From positions 335-36,655 of the forward strand of contig NZ_LMHT01000032.1 in assembly GCF_001429025.1 (NCBI RefSeq): a stretch of 36,321 nt of DNA. Direction: 5' to 3'. This document shows positions 8,210 to 16,185 of the stretch, in pieces. The translations under genes were made by a program, and so were the position numbers. The notes below the pieces were generated by a model. That model was given only the letters and a program-made list of their open reading frames with translations. It did not search any database and was not told where the DNA came from. Origin of the DNA: Phenylobacterium sp. Root700. Lineage in GTDB: Bacteria > Pseudomonadota > Alphaproteobacteria > Caulobacterales > Caulobacteraceae. The first letter of the stretch is position 1; every line of letters starts with the position of its first letter.

Positions 8210-9510
8210 TCCTCGACGAGACCCACGACCCGGCGCGTACCAGCTGGGTCGTCACCGCCAACGGCCATGCCGACTTCCCCATACAGAATCTGCCGTTTGG
8301 CGTGTTCAGTCCGTCGGGCGGACCCGCGCGCGGCGGGGTGGCGATTGGCGAGCGCATCCTTGATCTTTCGCTAGCGGCGCGGTCGGACCTGCTTGTCGGC
8401 CCGGCCAAGTCGGCTGCGGAGGCGGGGGCTGGCTCCACGCTGAACCCTTTGCTCGGCTTGGCTCCCGTCGCGCGGCGGGGCCTGCGCCAACGTCTCTCCG
8501 AATTGCTGGCGGATGGTGCGCCCGACCGCGCCGAGGTCGAGACCTGGCTTCATGTGGCGTCCGATTGCGTCCTGCACCTGCCGGCCGCCATTGGCGACTA
8601 CACCGACTTCTATGCGGGCATCCATCACGCCCTGAACGTCGGCCGTCAGTTCCGGCCGGAGAACCCGCTGCTTGCGAACTACAAGCACGTGCCGATCGGC
8701 TATCACGGCCGCGCCTCTTCGATCCGGCCGTCGGGCGCCCCCGTTCGCCGCCCGAGCGGCCAGCGCAAGGCGCCCGACGCCGAGGCGCCGACCTTCGGCC
8801 CCTCGCAACGCCTGGATCTGGAACTGGAGCTGGGTGTCTGGATCGGCCAGGGCAATGCGCTCGGCCAGCCCATTTCGATCGGCGAGGCGGGCGAGCACAT
8901 CGCTGGGCTCTGCCTGCTCAACGACTGGTCGGCCCGTGACTTCCAGGCCTGGGAATATCAGCCGCTTGGTCCGTTCCTGGCCAAGAACTTCATGACCACG
9001 GTCTCGCCGTGGATCGTCACCGCAGAGGCGCTGGCCCCGTTCCGCATCGCCCAGCCGCCGCGCCCGCCGGGCGACCCGCAGCCGATGGCCTATCTGTGGG
9101 ACGAGCGGGACCAGGCTACTGGCGCCTATGGGATCGGCCTCGAAGTGCTGCTCTCCACCGCGAAGATGCGCGAGCAGGGCCTAGCCCCGCTCAGCCTGTC
9201 GCGCGGACCAGCCAGCAACCTCTATTGGACCCTGGCCCAGCTGGTCGCTCACCACACGCTAGGCGGCTGCGACCTGCGGCCGGGCGACCTGCTTGGCACC
9301 GGCACCATCTCCACCCCTGACGACACCGGGCTTGGCAGCCTGTTGGAGCTGACCAAGGGCGGCACCCAGGCGATCACCCTGCCGACCGGCGAGACCCGCA
9401 CCTTCCTGCAGGATGGTGATGAACTGACCATCGCCGCCCGCGCTCAGGCCGACGGCCGCGTGTCCATCGGCTTTGGCGAATGCCGGGGCGTGATCGAGCC
9501 GGCCCTTTGA
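8206..9510 (+). CDS. fah: Fumarylacetoacetase
   Basis: This hydrolase splits fumarylacetoacetate into fumarate and acetoacetate, the last step of tyrosine degradation. The 434-residue protein carries the family marks [26 protein letters not shown] (metal Asp and catalytic His), [18 protein letters not shown] (two metal-site Glu) and [12 protein letters not shown] (Asp). The start is read as TTG within TTGA at the hmgA stop, with GGCGGAG 8 bases upstream; no suitable ATG or GTG precedes the conserved DFPI segment. No maleylacetoacetate isomerase gene is present in the operon although that activity is needed between HmgA and this enzyme. Confidence 0.95.
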   Translation: MILDETHDPARTSWVVTANGHADFPIQNLPFGVFSPSGGPARGGVAIGERILDLSLAARSDLLVGPAKSAAEAGAGSTLNPLLGLAPVARRGLRQRLSELLADGAPDRAEVETWLHVASDCVLHLPAAIGDYTDFYAGIHHALNVGRQFRPENPLLANYKHVPIGYHGRASSIRPSGAPVRRPSGQRKAPDAEAPTFGPSQRLDLELELGVWIGQGNALGQPISIGEAGEHIAGLCLLNDWSARDFQAWEYQPLGPFLAKNFMTTVSPWIVTAEALAPFRIAQPPRPPGDPQPMAYLWDERDQATGAYGIGLEVLLSTAKMREQGLAPLSLSRGPASNLYWTLAQLVAHHTLGGCDLRPGDLLGTGTISTPDDTGLGSLLELTKGGTQAITLPTGETRTFLQDGDELTIAARAQADGRVSIGFGECRGVIEPAL

Positions 9511-9878
9511 ACGAAGACGTCGCGCCCGCCCGGCTGTTCGCCACCCCGGCCGGCGTGAAGCTCTGCACGCTGGAGACGGTGGCCGATGGCGCGGCGCGCA
9601 ACTTCGTTCTGCAGATCGGCGAGGCCCGCTTCCACGGCTTCGTCGTTCGTCAGGGCGAGCAGGTGAGGGGCTATGTCGACCGCTGCCCGCACGCCGGCCT
9701 GCCGCTGGCCCAGAAGCTCGACGATTATCTGACGCCCGCCGGCGATCTCATCGCCTGCTCCTGGCACGGCGCCCTGTTCGATATCGACAGCGGCGCCTGC
9801 GTCGGCGGCCCCTGCGTGGGCGGCGCATTGACGCCCTGGCCGGTGCAGGTCCTGGGCGGCTTCATCGCCACGGCTTGA
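9507..9878 (+). CDS. Rieske [2Fe-2S] domain protein
   Basis: A small 123-residue soluble protein consisting almost wholly of one Rieske domain. The cluster ligands are CPHAG (Cys60, His62) and CSWHG (Cys84, His87), the standard CxH...CxxH pattern. No signal peptide or membrane segment is visible, so it resembles ferredoxin-like Rieske proteins of oxygenase systems rather than the cytochrome bc1 subunit. The most likely start is a TTG overlapping the fah stop (TTGA), copying the hmgA-fah junction. As last gene of the tyrosine operon it may pass electrons to an aromatic oxygenase, but HPD and HmgA need no reductase, so its partner is unknown. Confidence 0.85.
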   Translation: MNEDVAPARLFATPAGVKLCTLETVADGAARNFVLQIGEARFHGFVVRQGEQVRGYVDRCPHAGLPLAQKLDDYLTPAGDLIACSWHGALFDIDSGACVGGPCVGGALTPWPVQVLGGFIATA

Positions 9879-9966
9879 GCTTTGCGCGAAAGCCGACTAT
9901 CCAGCGGCCAATAGCATCAAGAGTTTGAGCTGACGCTCAACGCCAACCTGCTCCCGAGCAAGGTGG

Positions 9967-10050
9967 CGCCTCTCATCGAGAGGGATGTGGCCGGTCCGGC
10001 AAACCACGGGACAAGCCTCACGCGTCAGATCGGCTCCCATCCGAGAGGCG
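9967..10050 (+). promoter_or_regulatory. Candidate structured 5' leader (riboswitch-like) of the threonine aldolase gene
   Basis: The bases upstream of the aldolase gene can form a gap-free three-way junction. P1 is CGCCTCTC (9967-9974) with GAGAGGCG (10043-10050). It continues as GGAT (9983-9986) with ATCC (10039-10042), leaving 9975-9982 as a bulge. P2 is GTGG (9987-9990) with CCAC (10004-10007). P3 is GGGA plus GCC (10008-10017) with GGC plus TCCC (10032-10038). The P1 3' strand is the GAGAGG Shine-Dalgarno of the gene. The P1 5' strand can instead pair with the adjacent GAGAGG (9978-9983), which would free the Shine-Dalgarno. I do not recognise a known class; ligand and function are unknown. 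Confidence 0.45.
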
Positions 10051-10057
10051 AGGGCGC

Positions 10058-11098
10058 ATGTCCAACATTCAGCAGTTCGCCAGCGACAACTATGCGGGCA
10101 TCTGCCCGGAGGCTTGGGCGGCCATGGACCGGGCCAATCACGGCCACGCGCCGGCCTATGGCGAAGATCCCTGGACGCAGGCCGCCGCCGACGCCTTCCG
10201 CGCGCTGTTCGCCACCGACTGCGAGGTGTTCTTCGCCTTCAACGGCACGGCGGCCAACTCGATGACCCTGGCGGCGCTCTGCCAGTCCTATCACAGCGTG
10301 ATCTGCGCCGAATCCGCCCACGTCGAGACCGACGAGTGCGGCGCGCCGGAGTTCTTCTCCAACGGCTCCAAGCTGCTGGTCGCGCCCAGCCCGGACGGCA
10401 AGTTGACCCCCGCCGCGATCCGCGAAATCGCCGGCAAGCGCAGCGATATCCACTATCCCAAGCCCCGCGTCGTCACGATTACCCAGCCGACCGAGACCGG
10501 GCAGGTCTATTCCCAGGACGAGGTGCGGGCGATCTCGGCGGTCTGCCGCGAGCTGGGCCTGCGGTTGCACATGGACGGCGCGCGGTTCGCCAACGCCTGC
10601 GCGCACTTGGGCTGCGAGCCGGCCGACATCACCTGGAAGGCCGGGGTGGACGTGCTGTGCTTCGGCGGCACCAAGAACGGCATGGCGGTGGGGGAGGCGA
10701 TCTTGTTCTTCGACCACGCCCTGGCCGAGGACTTCGACTATCGCTGCAAGCAGGCCGGGCAACTGGCCTCGAAGATGCGCTTCCTGGCCGCGCCGTGGAT
10801 CGGGATGCTGGAGGACGGCGCCTGGCTGCGCAACGCCGCCCACGCCAACGCCTGCGCCACCGCCCTGGCCGATCAGGTGCGGGGCCTGCCGGGGGCGGGG
10901 CTGATGTTCCCGGTCCAGGCTAATGCGGTGTTCCTGCAAGCCTCGGAGGAACGCCTGGACGACCTGCGCGCACGGGGCTGGCGCTTCTACACCTTCATCG
11001 GCGGCGGAGCCCGGTTCATGTTTTCGTGGGACGCCGACCTCAGCCGCGTCGAGGAACTGGCGCAGGATCTGCGCGCGGTGTTCACGCCGGCCGCCTGA
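10058..11098 (+). CDS. ltaE: Low-specificity L-threonine aldolase (beta-eliminating lyase family)
   Basis: A PLP enzyme that cleaves L-threonine and/or L-allo-threonine to glycine and acetaldehyde. The 346 residues match the family: FASDNYAG at the start, FAFNGTAANS, a VRAISAVCRELGLRLHMDGARFANA stretch (read in two parts: the Asp that contacts the pyridine ring, and the following Ala-Arg), and CFGGTKNGMAVGEAI with the Schiff-base Lys near 206. Start ATG is preceded by GAGAGGCGAGGG. The upstream leader can sequester that ribosome-binding site. It is monocistronic or co-transcribed with the ATPase gene 61 bases downstream. Stereospecificity cannot be read from sequence. Confidence 0.92.
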   Translation: MSNIQQFASDNYAGICPEAWAAMDRANHGHAPAYGEDPWTQAAADAFRALFATDCEVFFAFNGTAANSMTLAALCQSYHSVICAESAHVETDECGAPEFFSNGSKLLVAPSPDGKLTPAAIREIAGKRSDIHYPKPRVVTITQPTETGQVYSQDEVRAISAVCRELGLRLHMDGARFANACAHLGCEPADITWKAGVDVLCFGGTKNGMAVGEAILFFDHALAEDFDYRCKQAGQLASKMRFLAAPWIGMLEDGAWLRNAAHANACATALADQVRGLPGAGLMFPVQANAVFLQASEERLDDLRARGWRFYTFIGGGARFMFSWDADLSRVEELAQDLRAVFTPAA

Positions 11099-11159
11099 GG
11101 GCGGACGAACCCGGCGCAGGCTGTTATGCCTGACCGCACAGTCGTCGAAGGGCCGCTCC

Positions 11160-12302
11160 TTGCTTCACGTGCGTGAGTTTTCCGCGACCGGCTATCGGTC
11201 GCTGCGCAAGATCGTCTGCCCGGTCTCGGACCTGGAGGTCTTTGTCGGCGGCAACGGCGTCGGCAAGACCAACCTCTATCGCGCCCTGGAGCTGGTCCGG
11301 GCGGCGGCGACCAACACCCTGGGGCTGGAACTGGCCCAGGAGGGGATGGAGGCGGCCTTCTGGGCGGGGCCGCGCCGTTCGGGTCCGCCGCGCATCGAGT
11401 TGGAGGTCAGCCTGTCGGACCCGCAGGCGCGCGGGGCTGGGCGCGGCGTCTATCGCTACCATGTCGCCATCGGCTTCCCGCCGAAGGAGGCCTCACCAGC
11501 CTTCATCACCGAACCGCAGATCAAGGAGGAGTGGCTCTCCTACGACGGCGGCGGGCGGCAGGTCCGGCTGGTGGACCGTCGCGGTCCCTCGGTGATGGCC
11601 CGGGACGAGGCCGGTCGCCCGGTCGAGATCGATATCGACCTGCTGTCTTCTGAGACCGTGCTGGGCCGGCTGGAGGATCCCGGCCGCTTTCCCATGCTCG
11701 ACATGGTCCGGCGGACCTTGCTGGAGTGGCGGTTCTACCACGACCTGCGCACCGACGCCGGTTCGCCCCTGCGCCGGCCATGTCCTGCGGTCGCCACCCC
11801 AACGCTCGCCTCCGACGGCGCGAACCTGGCGGCGGTGTTCGCCACCCTGGCCCATATCCGCCAGGACACCCACGACCTGGATGCGGTGATCGCCGCGGCG
11901 TTCCCCGGCGCGCGGCTGGTCGTGCCGAGCCCTGAGCGAACGGCGACCTTCGGCATGGTGTTCTCCGAGTTCCCCAAGCGGGTGTTCGAGCCCGAGGAAC
12001 TCTCGGACGGCACCCTGCGGTTCCTCGGCTTGGCCGGGGCGCTGCTGGCCTACCGGCTGCCCCCGTTCATCGCGCTCAACGAGCCCGAGGCCAGCCTGCA
12101 TCCCGACCTGATGGCCCCGCTCGCGCGGCTGGTGACCCAGGCGGCGGAGCGCTCGCAGATCTGGCTGGTGACCCACTCCCAACCCCTGGCTGACGCCATC
12201 GCCGCCACCGGGGCCGGAAAGGTGCGGACCGTAACCAAGCAGGACGGCGCCACCTGGATCGAAGGACTGAGCCTGATCGGCCAGTTCGCCGGCGAGGATT
12301 AG
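11160..12302 (+). CDS. AAA/RecF-like ATPase, stand-alone
   Basis: A predicted ABC-type (SMC/RecF-like, AAA_21 class) ATPase of about 380 residues and unknown cellular target. Visible are Walker A GGNGVGKTN (about 30-38), a signature-like LSDGTLRFLG (about 280), Walker B PFIALNEPEASLHPDL (about 301-316) and a switch segment WLVTHSQPL (about 335). There is no long coiled coil and no fused TOPRIM or nuclease domain, unlike OLD or RecN proteins. The start is uncertain: TTG at 11160 (GAAGGG 7 bases upstream) or GTG at 11169; the frame extends further up only as a shadow of the aldolase gene. No toxin or nuclease neighbour supports a defence role. Confidence 0.85.
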   Translation: MLHVREFSATGYRSLRKIVCPVSDLEVFVGGNGVGKTNLYRALELVRAAATNTLGLELAQEGMEAAFWAGPRRSGPPRIELEVSLSDPQARGAGRGVYRYHVAIGFPPKEASPAFITEPQIKEEWLSYDGGGRQVRLVDRRGPSVMARDEAGRPVEIDIDLLSSETVLGRLEDPGRFPMLDMVRRTLLEWRFYHDLRTDAGSPLRRPCPAVATPTLASDGANLAAVFATLAHIRQDTHDLDAVIAAAFPGARLVVPSPERTATFGMVFSEFPKRVFEPEELSDGTLRFLGLAGALLAYRLPPFIALNEPEASLHPDLMAPLARLVTQAAERSQIWLVTHSQPLADAIAATGAGKVRTVTKQDGATWIEGLSLIGQFAGED

Positions 12303-12321
12303 TCGAGAACCCAGCTCTCGA
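12303..12321. terminator. Short hairpin at convergent junction
   Basis: TCGAGA (12303-12308) pairs with TCTCGA (12316-12321) immediately after the stop codon of the ATPase gene, followed by GAAAATAA rather than a U-tract. It may help to end transcription of the ATPase gene before the convergent DUF445 gene, but the signal is weak. Confidence 0.3.
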
Positions 12322-12377
12322 GAAAATAACTCATCAAGCTCAGAGTCTTATGGCCCATTCCTCGTTCTGCTCGGCGC

Positions 12378-13640
12378 CTACAGGTTCAGGGCCTGGCTCA
12401 ACGTATAGATGACAAGGCCCACCAGGCCGCCGACGATGGTCCCGTTGACGCGGATGTATTGAAGGTCCTTGCCGACCTGCAACTCCAGCTTGTCGACGAC
12501 GCCCTTGGTGTCCCAGCCGGCCACCACCTGGGCGACGAAGCCGCCGATCTCGTGGCGGCGGGGGGCTATCACCTGGCGCGCCAGGATCCGCGCCCATTCG
12601 TTCAGCCGCGCCTGGGCGCCCTGCTCGGTGTGCAGCCATTCGCCCAGCGCCAGCAGGATCTGCTCCAGCCGCTCGGCGATCATCGGGCTCTCGGCGGTGC
12701 TGAGCCGGCCCTCGAGTTCGTTCCAGACGCCGCGCGCCTGCTCGTGAAGCCGTGGGTCTTCCAGCAGCCGCAGCTTCAGCGCCTCGCCCTTGGCGATCAG
12801 GTCCGGGTCATGGGCCAGCCGCTCGATGAACGCCTCGATCGCGCTCCCCAGCTCCTGGCGCCAGGGGTGGTCCGGCGCCCGCATCTCCTCCAGCACCTGG
12901 CCAAGGCCGGAGGTGACCTTCTCGGCGATCATCCTGTCGACGAACTTCGGCATCCACTTCCAGGACCGGGTCTCGACATTGGCCTGGATCAGTTCCTCGT
13001 GCTCGGCGAGGTAGGTGACCAGCTGGTCGACGCCCCAGTCGAACAGGGCCTGGGAGCGGCCTTCGTTCCAGACGGCGGCGAGGATCTTCGAGGCGGTCGG
13101 GGCGGCGGGAACGGCCTTGGCCGCGGTCATGCCGATCGAGGCGGCGGTGTCGCGCAGCATGTCCTTGGGCAGCACCCGCAGCACACCGGGCAGCAGGCCC
13201 GCCAGCCGTCCGGCCAGGCGGCGTGCGTGGCGCGGCTGACGCAGCCATTCACCGCCCCAGCGGGCGACCTCCAGCTGCTTGAGCCGGCTGTCGAGCACGT
13301 CGACGGTCAGGAAGTTGTTGGCGATGAAGTCGCCCAGCGCCTGGCCGATCTTGTCCTTGTTGCGCGGGATGATGCCGGTGTGCGGGATCGGCAGGCCCAG
13401 CGGCCTGCGGAAGATGGCGGTGACCGCGAACCAGTCGGCGCAGGCCCCGACCATGCCCGCCTCGGCGAAGGCGCGCACATAGCCCAGCCAGGGCCACCGG
13501 TCGTCGGCCAGGCTGGCGGCGACGAAGACCATCGCCATCACGACCAGAAGGCCGGTGGCGATGGTCCGCATGCGTTTCAGGTCGCGCGCCTTGAGGTCGT
13601 CGCGGGACGCCGCGGCGGCGACAAGGCTGACAGCTGTCAT
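12378..13640 (-). CDS. DUF445 family membrane protein (YjiN-like)
   Basis: A 420-residue inner-membrane protein of unknown role. One hydrophobic segment lies near the N-terminus (about 27-45, TGLLVVMAMVFVAASL) and one at the extreme C-terminus (about 400-418, VGGLVGLVIYTLSQAL), with a long helical part between. The family hallmark GACADWFAVTAIFRRPLG followed by PIPHTGIIPRNK sits right after the first segment. It lies 6 bases downstream of the HicB-like gene, so the two form an operon. Length and topology fit DUF445. Confidence 0.9.
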   Translation of the reverse strand: MTAVSLVAAAASRDDLKARDLKRMRTIATGLLVVMAMVFVAASLADDRWPWLGYVRAFAEAGMVGACADWFAVTAIFRRPLGLPIPHTGIIPRNKDKIGQALGDFIANNFLTVDVLDSRLKQLEVARWGGEWLRQPRHARRLAGRLAGLLPGVLRVLPKDMLRDTAASIGMTAAKAVPAAPTASKILAAVWNEGRSQALFDWGVDQLVTYLAEHEELIQANVETRSWKWMPKFVDRMIAEKVTSGLGQVLEEMRAPDHPWRQELGSAIEAFIERLAHDPDLIAKGEALKLRLLEDPRLHEQARGVWNELEGRLSTAESPMIAERLEQILLALGEWLHTEQGAQARLNEWARILARQVIAPRRHEIGGFVAQVVAGWDTKGVVDKLELQVGKDLQYIRVNGTIVGGLVGLVIYTLSQALNL

Positions 13641-13646
13641 GCGCGG

Positions 13647-14309
13647 TTAGTGCCCGGCGCTGGCGGGCGCGTCCTGGTCCTTGGCGTCGGTCTCATCTCG
13701 CGATGCACGCGCCTCGGCGTCCTTTCGACGCGCCATGGCCGCCGAGATGTTGTCGGCGGTCTTGCGGATGGTCTCGCTCACCTTGTTGTCGAACTCGGTC
13801 ATGTTGCGATTGAAAGCCGAGTCGGGGCCCAGGCTGTCGGTGATCTTGCGGCCCAGCACCGACCACTCGTCCTGCAGCTTGCGGGCGACGGCGTCGAAGT
13901 CGGTGACGCCGGGCGAGGCTGGCCTGTCGCCCAGCGCGGTGCGCGCCGCCGAGGCGATGAAGCCCGAACGGCTCATGCCGCGGGCTTCGGCGCCCTGGTC
14001 GATCCGCTTCAGCAGCCGCTCGCCGATCGAGATGTTCACCCGCACCGGGGTGTCCTCGACGGTGATGTCGACCAGGAAGGGGATGACGCCGGCCTGATGG
14101 GTCACGGCTTCGATGGGGGTGGGCCTCGGCCATTCCTGGCCGTCGCTTTCCAGGCGTTGCAGTTCCTTCTGCACGGCCTCGCGGGCCCCGGTCACCAGTT
14201 CGGCCATGCCGGGGCCGCCGGCGATGATCTCAGGCAGGTCGGGGAAGCTGGCGGTGTAGCCGGCCTGCTGGTCGCCCTGGGCGAGGGCGACGAAAACGAG
14301 CGTGGTCAT
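13647..14309 (-). CDS. HicB-like antitoxin-type protein without HicA partner
   Basis: The 220-residue protein has a HicB-like N-terminal domain with YTASFPDLPEI (about 18-28) and a ribbon-helix-helix stretch, VRVNISIGERLLKRID then ARGMSRSGFIASAAR (about 88-125), as in HicB antitoxins. It then continues with a charged C-terminal tail of about 90 residues rich in Lys, Glu, Asp and Ala. HicB antitoxins are typically 80-150 residues. No small HicA-like toxin frame is found on either side: the downstream neighbour is DUF445, 6 bases away, and upstream is hemolysin III. GGAGG precedes the ATG. It may be a regulator that has lost or never had a toxin. The start is well supported. Confidence 0.8.
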   Translation of the reverse strand: MTTLVFVALAQGDQQAGYTASFPDLPEIIAGGPGMAELVTGAREAVQKELQRLESDGQEWPRPTPIEAVTHQAGVIPFLVDITVEDTPVRVNISIGERLLKRIDQGAEARGMSRSGFIASAARTALGDRPASPGVTDFDAVARKLQDEWSVLGRKITDSLGPDSAFNRNMTEFDNKVSETIRKTADNISAAMARRKDAEARASRDETDAKDQDAPASAGH

Positions 14310-14401
14310 GTGCGGTCCTCCATGAAGACAGTGACAGCACCCAACGTTGTGTAGTTTTGCGCAATTTCAAGTCCCGGGGGCCAACGGCTCGGATTTCGAG
14401 G

Positions 14402-15067
14402 TCAGTGCGCCGCCAGGACGACCCCCACGAGAACAGCGGCCCAATGGGCCCCGGCGCCGGCGACGACGTGGCCGTGCCAGATCGCGCGAGAATACCGCAG
14501 GCGCTTGTTCACATAGAAGATCACGCCGCTGGAATAGAGCAGGCCGCCGACGGCCAGCAGCACCACGGTCAGCGGGGTCGCGCCGCTGATCAGCGGCTTC
14601 AGCGCCAGGACCACGATCCAGCCCAGGGCGAGATAGGCGACAACCCACAGCCGCCGGTCGATGGCCGGCAGCAGCACCTTGCCCAGCGCCCCGAAGATCG
14701 CGATCGACCAGACGGCGGCGGTCATCCCCCAGGCCCAGGCCCCGGTCAGGGTCTGGGTCGTGAACGGCGTGTAGGAGCCGGCGATCATCAGGAAGATGCC
14801 CGCGTGGTCCAGCCGCCGCAGGGTCGGCCGGAACCGCGGCTTGGCGAAATTGTAGGCGGTCGAGAAGCCCAGCATGGCCAGCAGGCCGGTGGTGTAGATC
14901 CCGACGGCGACCGCCTTGCTCAGCGACTGGTCCTGAACCGCCAGGGCCAGCAGCACGATACCGCCGACCAGGGCGAGGGTCAGGCCGACCACATGGACCA
15001 CCAGGTCGGCGCACTTGGCTCCAGCCGTAGGATAGTGACGCGGCGCGACAGGCGCGGTCTGGTTCAT
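14402..15067 (-). CDS. Hemolysin III family protein (PAQR-type membrane protein)
   Basis: A seven-helix inner-membrane protein of 221 residues. The family signatures are YNFAKPRFRPTLRRLDHAGIFLM (with the Asp-His near the second and third helices; quoted here only to locate it), then IAGSYTPF, and the C-terminal HGHVVAGAGAHW with the paired His. These His and Asp form the metal site in related proteins. Despite the name, a haemolytic role is not established. The frame extends upstream to 15106, but the ATG at 15067 is preferred because GGGAGCG lies 8 bases upstream and the family N-terminus fits. Two overlapping inverted repeats lie just upstream. Confidence 0.88.
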   Translation of the reverse strand: MNQTAPVAPRHYPTAGAKCADLVVHVVGLTLALVGGIVLLALAVQDQSLSKAVAVGIYTTGLLAMLGFSTAYNFAKPRFRPTLRRLDHAGIFLMIAGSYTPFTTQTLTGAWAWGMTAAVWSIAIFGALGKVLLPAIDRRLWVVAYLALGWIVVLALKPLISGATPLTVVLLAVGGLLYSSGVIFYVNKRLRYSRAIWHGHVVAGAGAHWAAVLVGVVLAAH

Positions 15068-15083
15068 GAAGACGCTCCCAGGT

Positions 15084-15121
15084 TCGTGGTCGTTCCAGAT
15101 GACCACGATATCAGGTCATCT
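15084..15121. promoter_or_regulatory. Two overlapping 8-bp inverted repeats, possible operator
   Basis: TCGTGGTC (15084-15091) and GACCACGA (15101-15108) are perfect complements with a 9-base spacer. AGATGACC (15097-15104) and GGTCATCT (15114-15121) are another such pair, also with a 9-base spacer, sharing the central GACC. The block lies 17 bases before the hemolysin III start and 137 bases before the divergent SDR gene. It could bind a dimeric repressor. No regulator gene is adjacent. Confidence 0.4.
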
Positions 15122-15257
15122 CTGCGGCCGGCATGAAATGCGACCGTTGAGGCGCTCAAGGACATTCCCTGATCGCTGGAAACGCGACAGGGTTGCCTGA
15201 CGCCGCGTCGAATGCGTAGAGCGCGGGCAAAGGCAAATCAGTTCGAGGAGACGCAAG

Positions 15258-16175
15258 ATGGGCGTGCTTGAGGGCAAGGTCGTTCTGGTCACCGGCGGGG
15301 CCGGCGGCATCGGCAAGGAATGCGCGCTGCTGGCGGCGCGCGAAGGCGCCAAGGTCGTGGTCAACGATCTGGGGGGAAGTGTCGGCGGCGGCGACAGCGG
15401 CGACGCTGGTCCGGCCGAACAGACCGCGGCCGAGATCCGCGCCGCGGGCGGCGAGGCGGTTTCCAATTCCGAGAGCGTCACCAGCATGGCCTCGGTCCAG
15501 GGGATGATCACTCAGGCGCTGGACACCTTCGGCGGCCTGCACGCCATCATCAATCCGGCCGGCATCCTGCGCGACGGCATGTTCCACAAGATGACCGACG
15601 AGGACTGGGACAAGGTCATCGAGGTGCACCTGCGCGGCGCCTATAATGTCAGCCGCGCCTCGGTGGAGCATTTCCGCAACCAGCAGGAAGGCTCCTATGT
15701 CCACTTCACCTCGACCAGCGGCCTGATCGGCAACATCGGCCAGGCCAACTACGCCGCCGCCAAGCTGGGGGTGATGGGTCTGTCGCGCATCCTGGCGATG
15801 GAGGGGGCGCTGAAGAACGTCCGCTCCAACATCATCGCGCCGTTCGCCTGGACCCGGATGATCGCCACGATTCCGGTCAAGGACGAGGCCTCGGCCCAGC
15901 GCGTCGAGCGCATGAAGAACGCCATGCGCGCCGACCAGGTCGCCCAACTCGCCGTCGCCCTGGCTTCGCCTGAAGCCAAGGACGTCAGCGGCCAGATCTT
16001 CGCCGTGCGCGGCAACGAGGTGATCCTGTTCGACCAGCCCCGGCCGGTGCGCAACATGGCCAACCTCGAAGGCTGGACCCCGCGCTCGTTGCTCGACGTG
16101 GCTCTGCCGGCCATGAAGAACAGCTTCTTCGACACCGGCGCCAGCGCCAGCGTCTTCCCTTACGACCCGATCTGA
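15258..16175 (+). CDS. SDR-family NAD(P)-dependent 3-hydroxyacyl-CoA dehydrogenase-like protein
   Basis: A 305-residue short-chain dehydrogenase. The nucleotide motif TGGAGGIG is at 13-20, NDLGGS follows strand 2, NPAG replaces the usual NNAG, and the catalytic group is Ser in TSTSG, Tyr165 and Lys169 (YAAAK). The acidic-glycine insert GSVGGGDSGDAGPAEQT after strand 2 is typical of the dehydrogenase domain of type-2 multifunctional enzyme and related acyl-CoA dehydrogenases. GAGGAG lies before the ATG. The gene runs directly into a thiolase gene (10-base gap), so a role in beta-oxidation of a fatty or branched acyl-CoA is likely; the substrate is unknown. Confidence 0.88.
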   Translation: MGVLEGKVVLVTGGAGGIGKECALLAAREGAKVVVNDLGGSVGGGDSGDAGPAEQTAAEIRAAGGEAVSNSESVTSMASVQGMITQALDTFGGLHAIINPAGILRDGMFHKMTDEDWDKVIEVHLRGAYNVSRASVEHFRNQQEGSYVHFTSTSGLIGNIGQANYAAAKLGVMGLSRILAMEGALKNVRSNIIAPFAWTRMIATIPVKDEASAQRVERMKNAMRADQVAQLAVALASPEAKDVSGQIFAVRGNEVILFDQPRPVRNMANLEGWTPRSLLDVALPAMKNSFFDTGASASVFPYDPI

Positions 16176-16185
16176 GGACCGCCCC

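Noticed and set aside
11126..11176. 16-residue leader-peptide-like frame before the ATPase gene
   Set aside because: No Shine-Dalgarno and no run of a regulatory amino acid; overlaps the start of the ATPase gene and is as expected by chance.
12459..14354. 631-codon open frame on the plus strand
   Set aside because: It is antisense to the DUF445 and HicB-like genes, and its product is a low-complexity Gly/Asp/Arg-rich sequence typical of GC-rich shadow frames.
13647..14401. Complete HicAB toxin-antitoxin system
   Set aside because: Only the HicB-like half is visible; no 55-80-residue HicA-type frame lies next to it on either strand.
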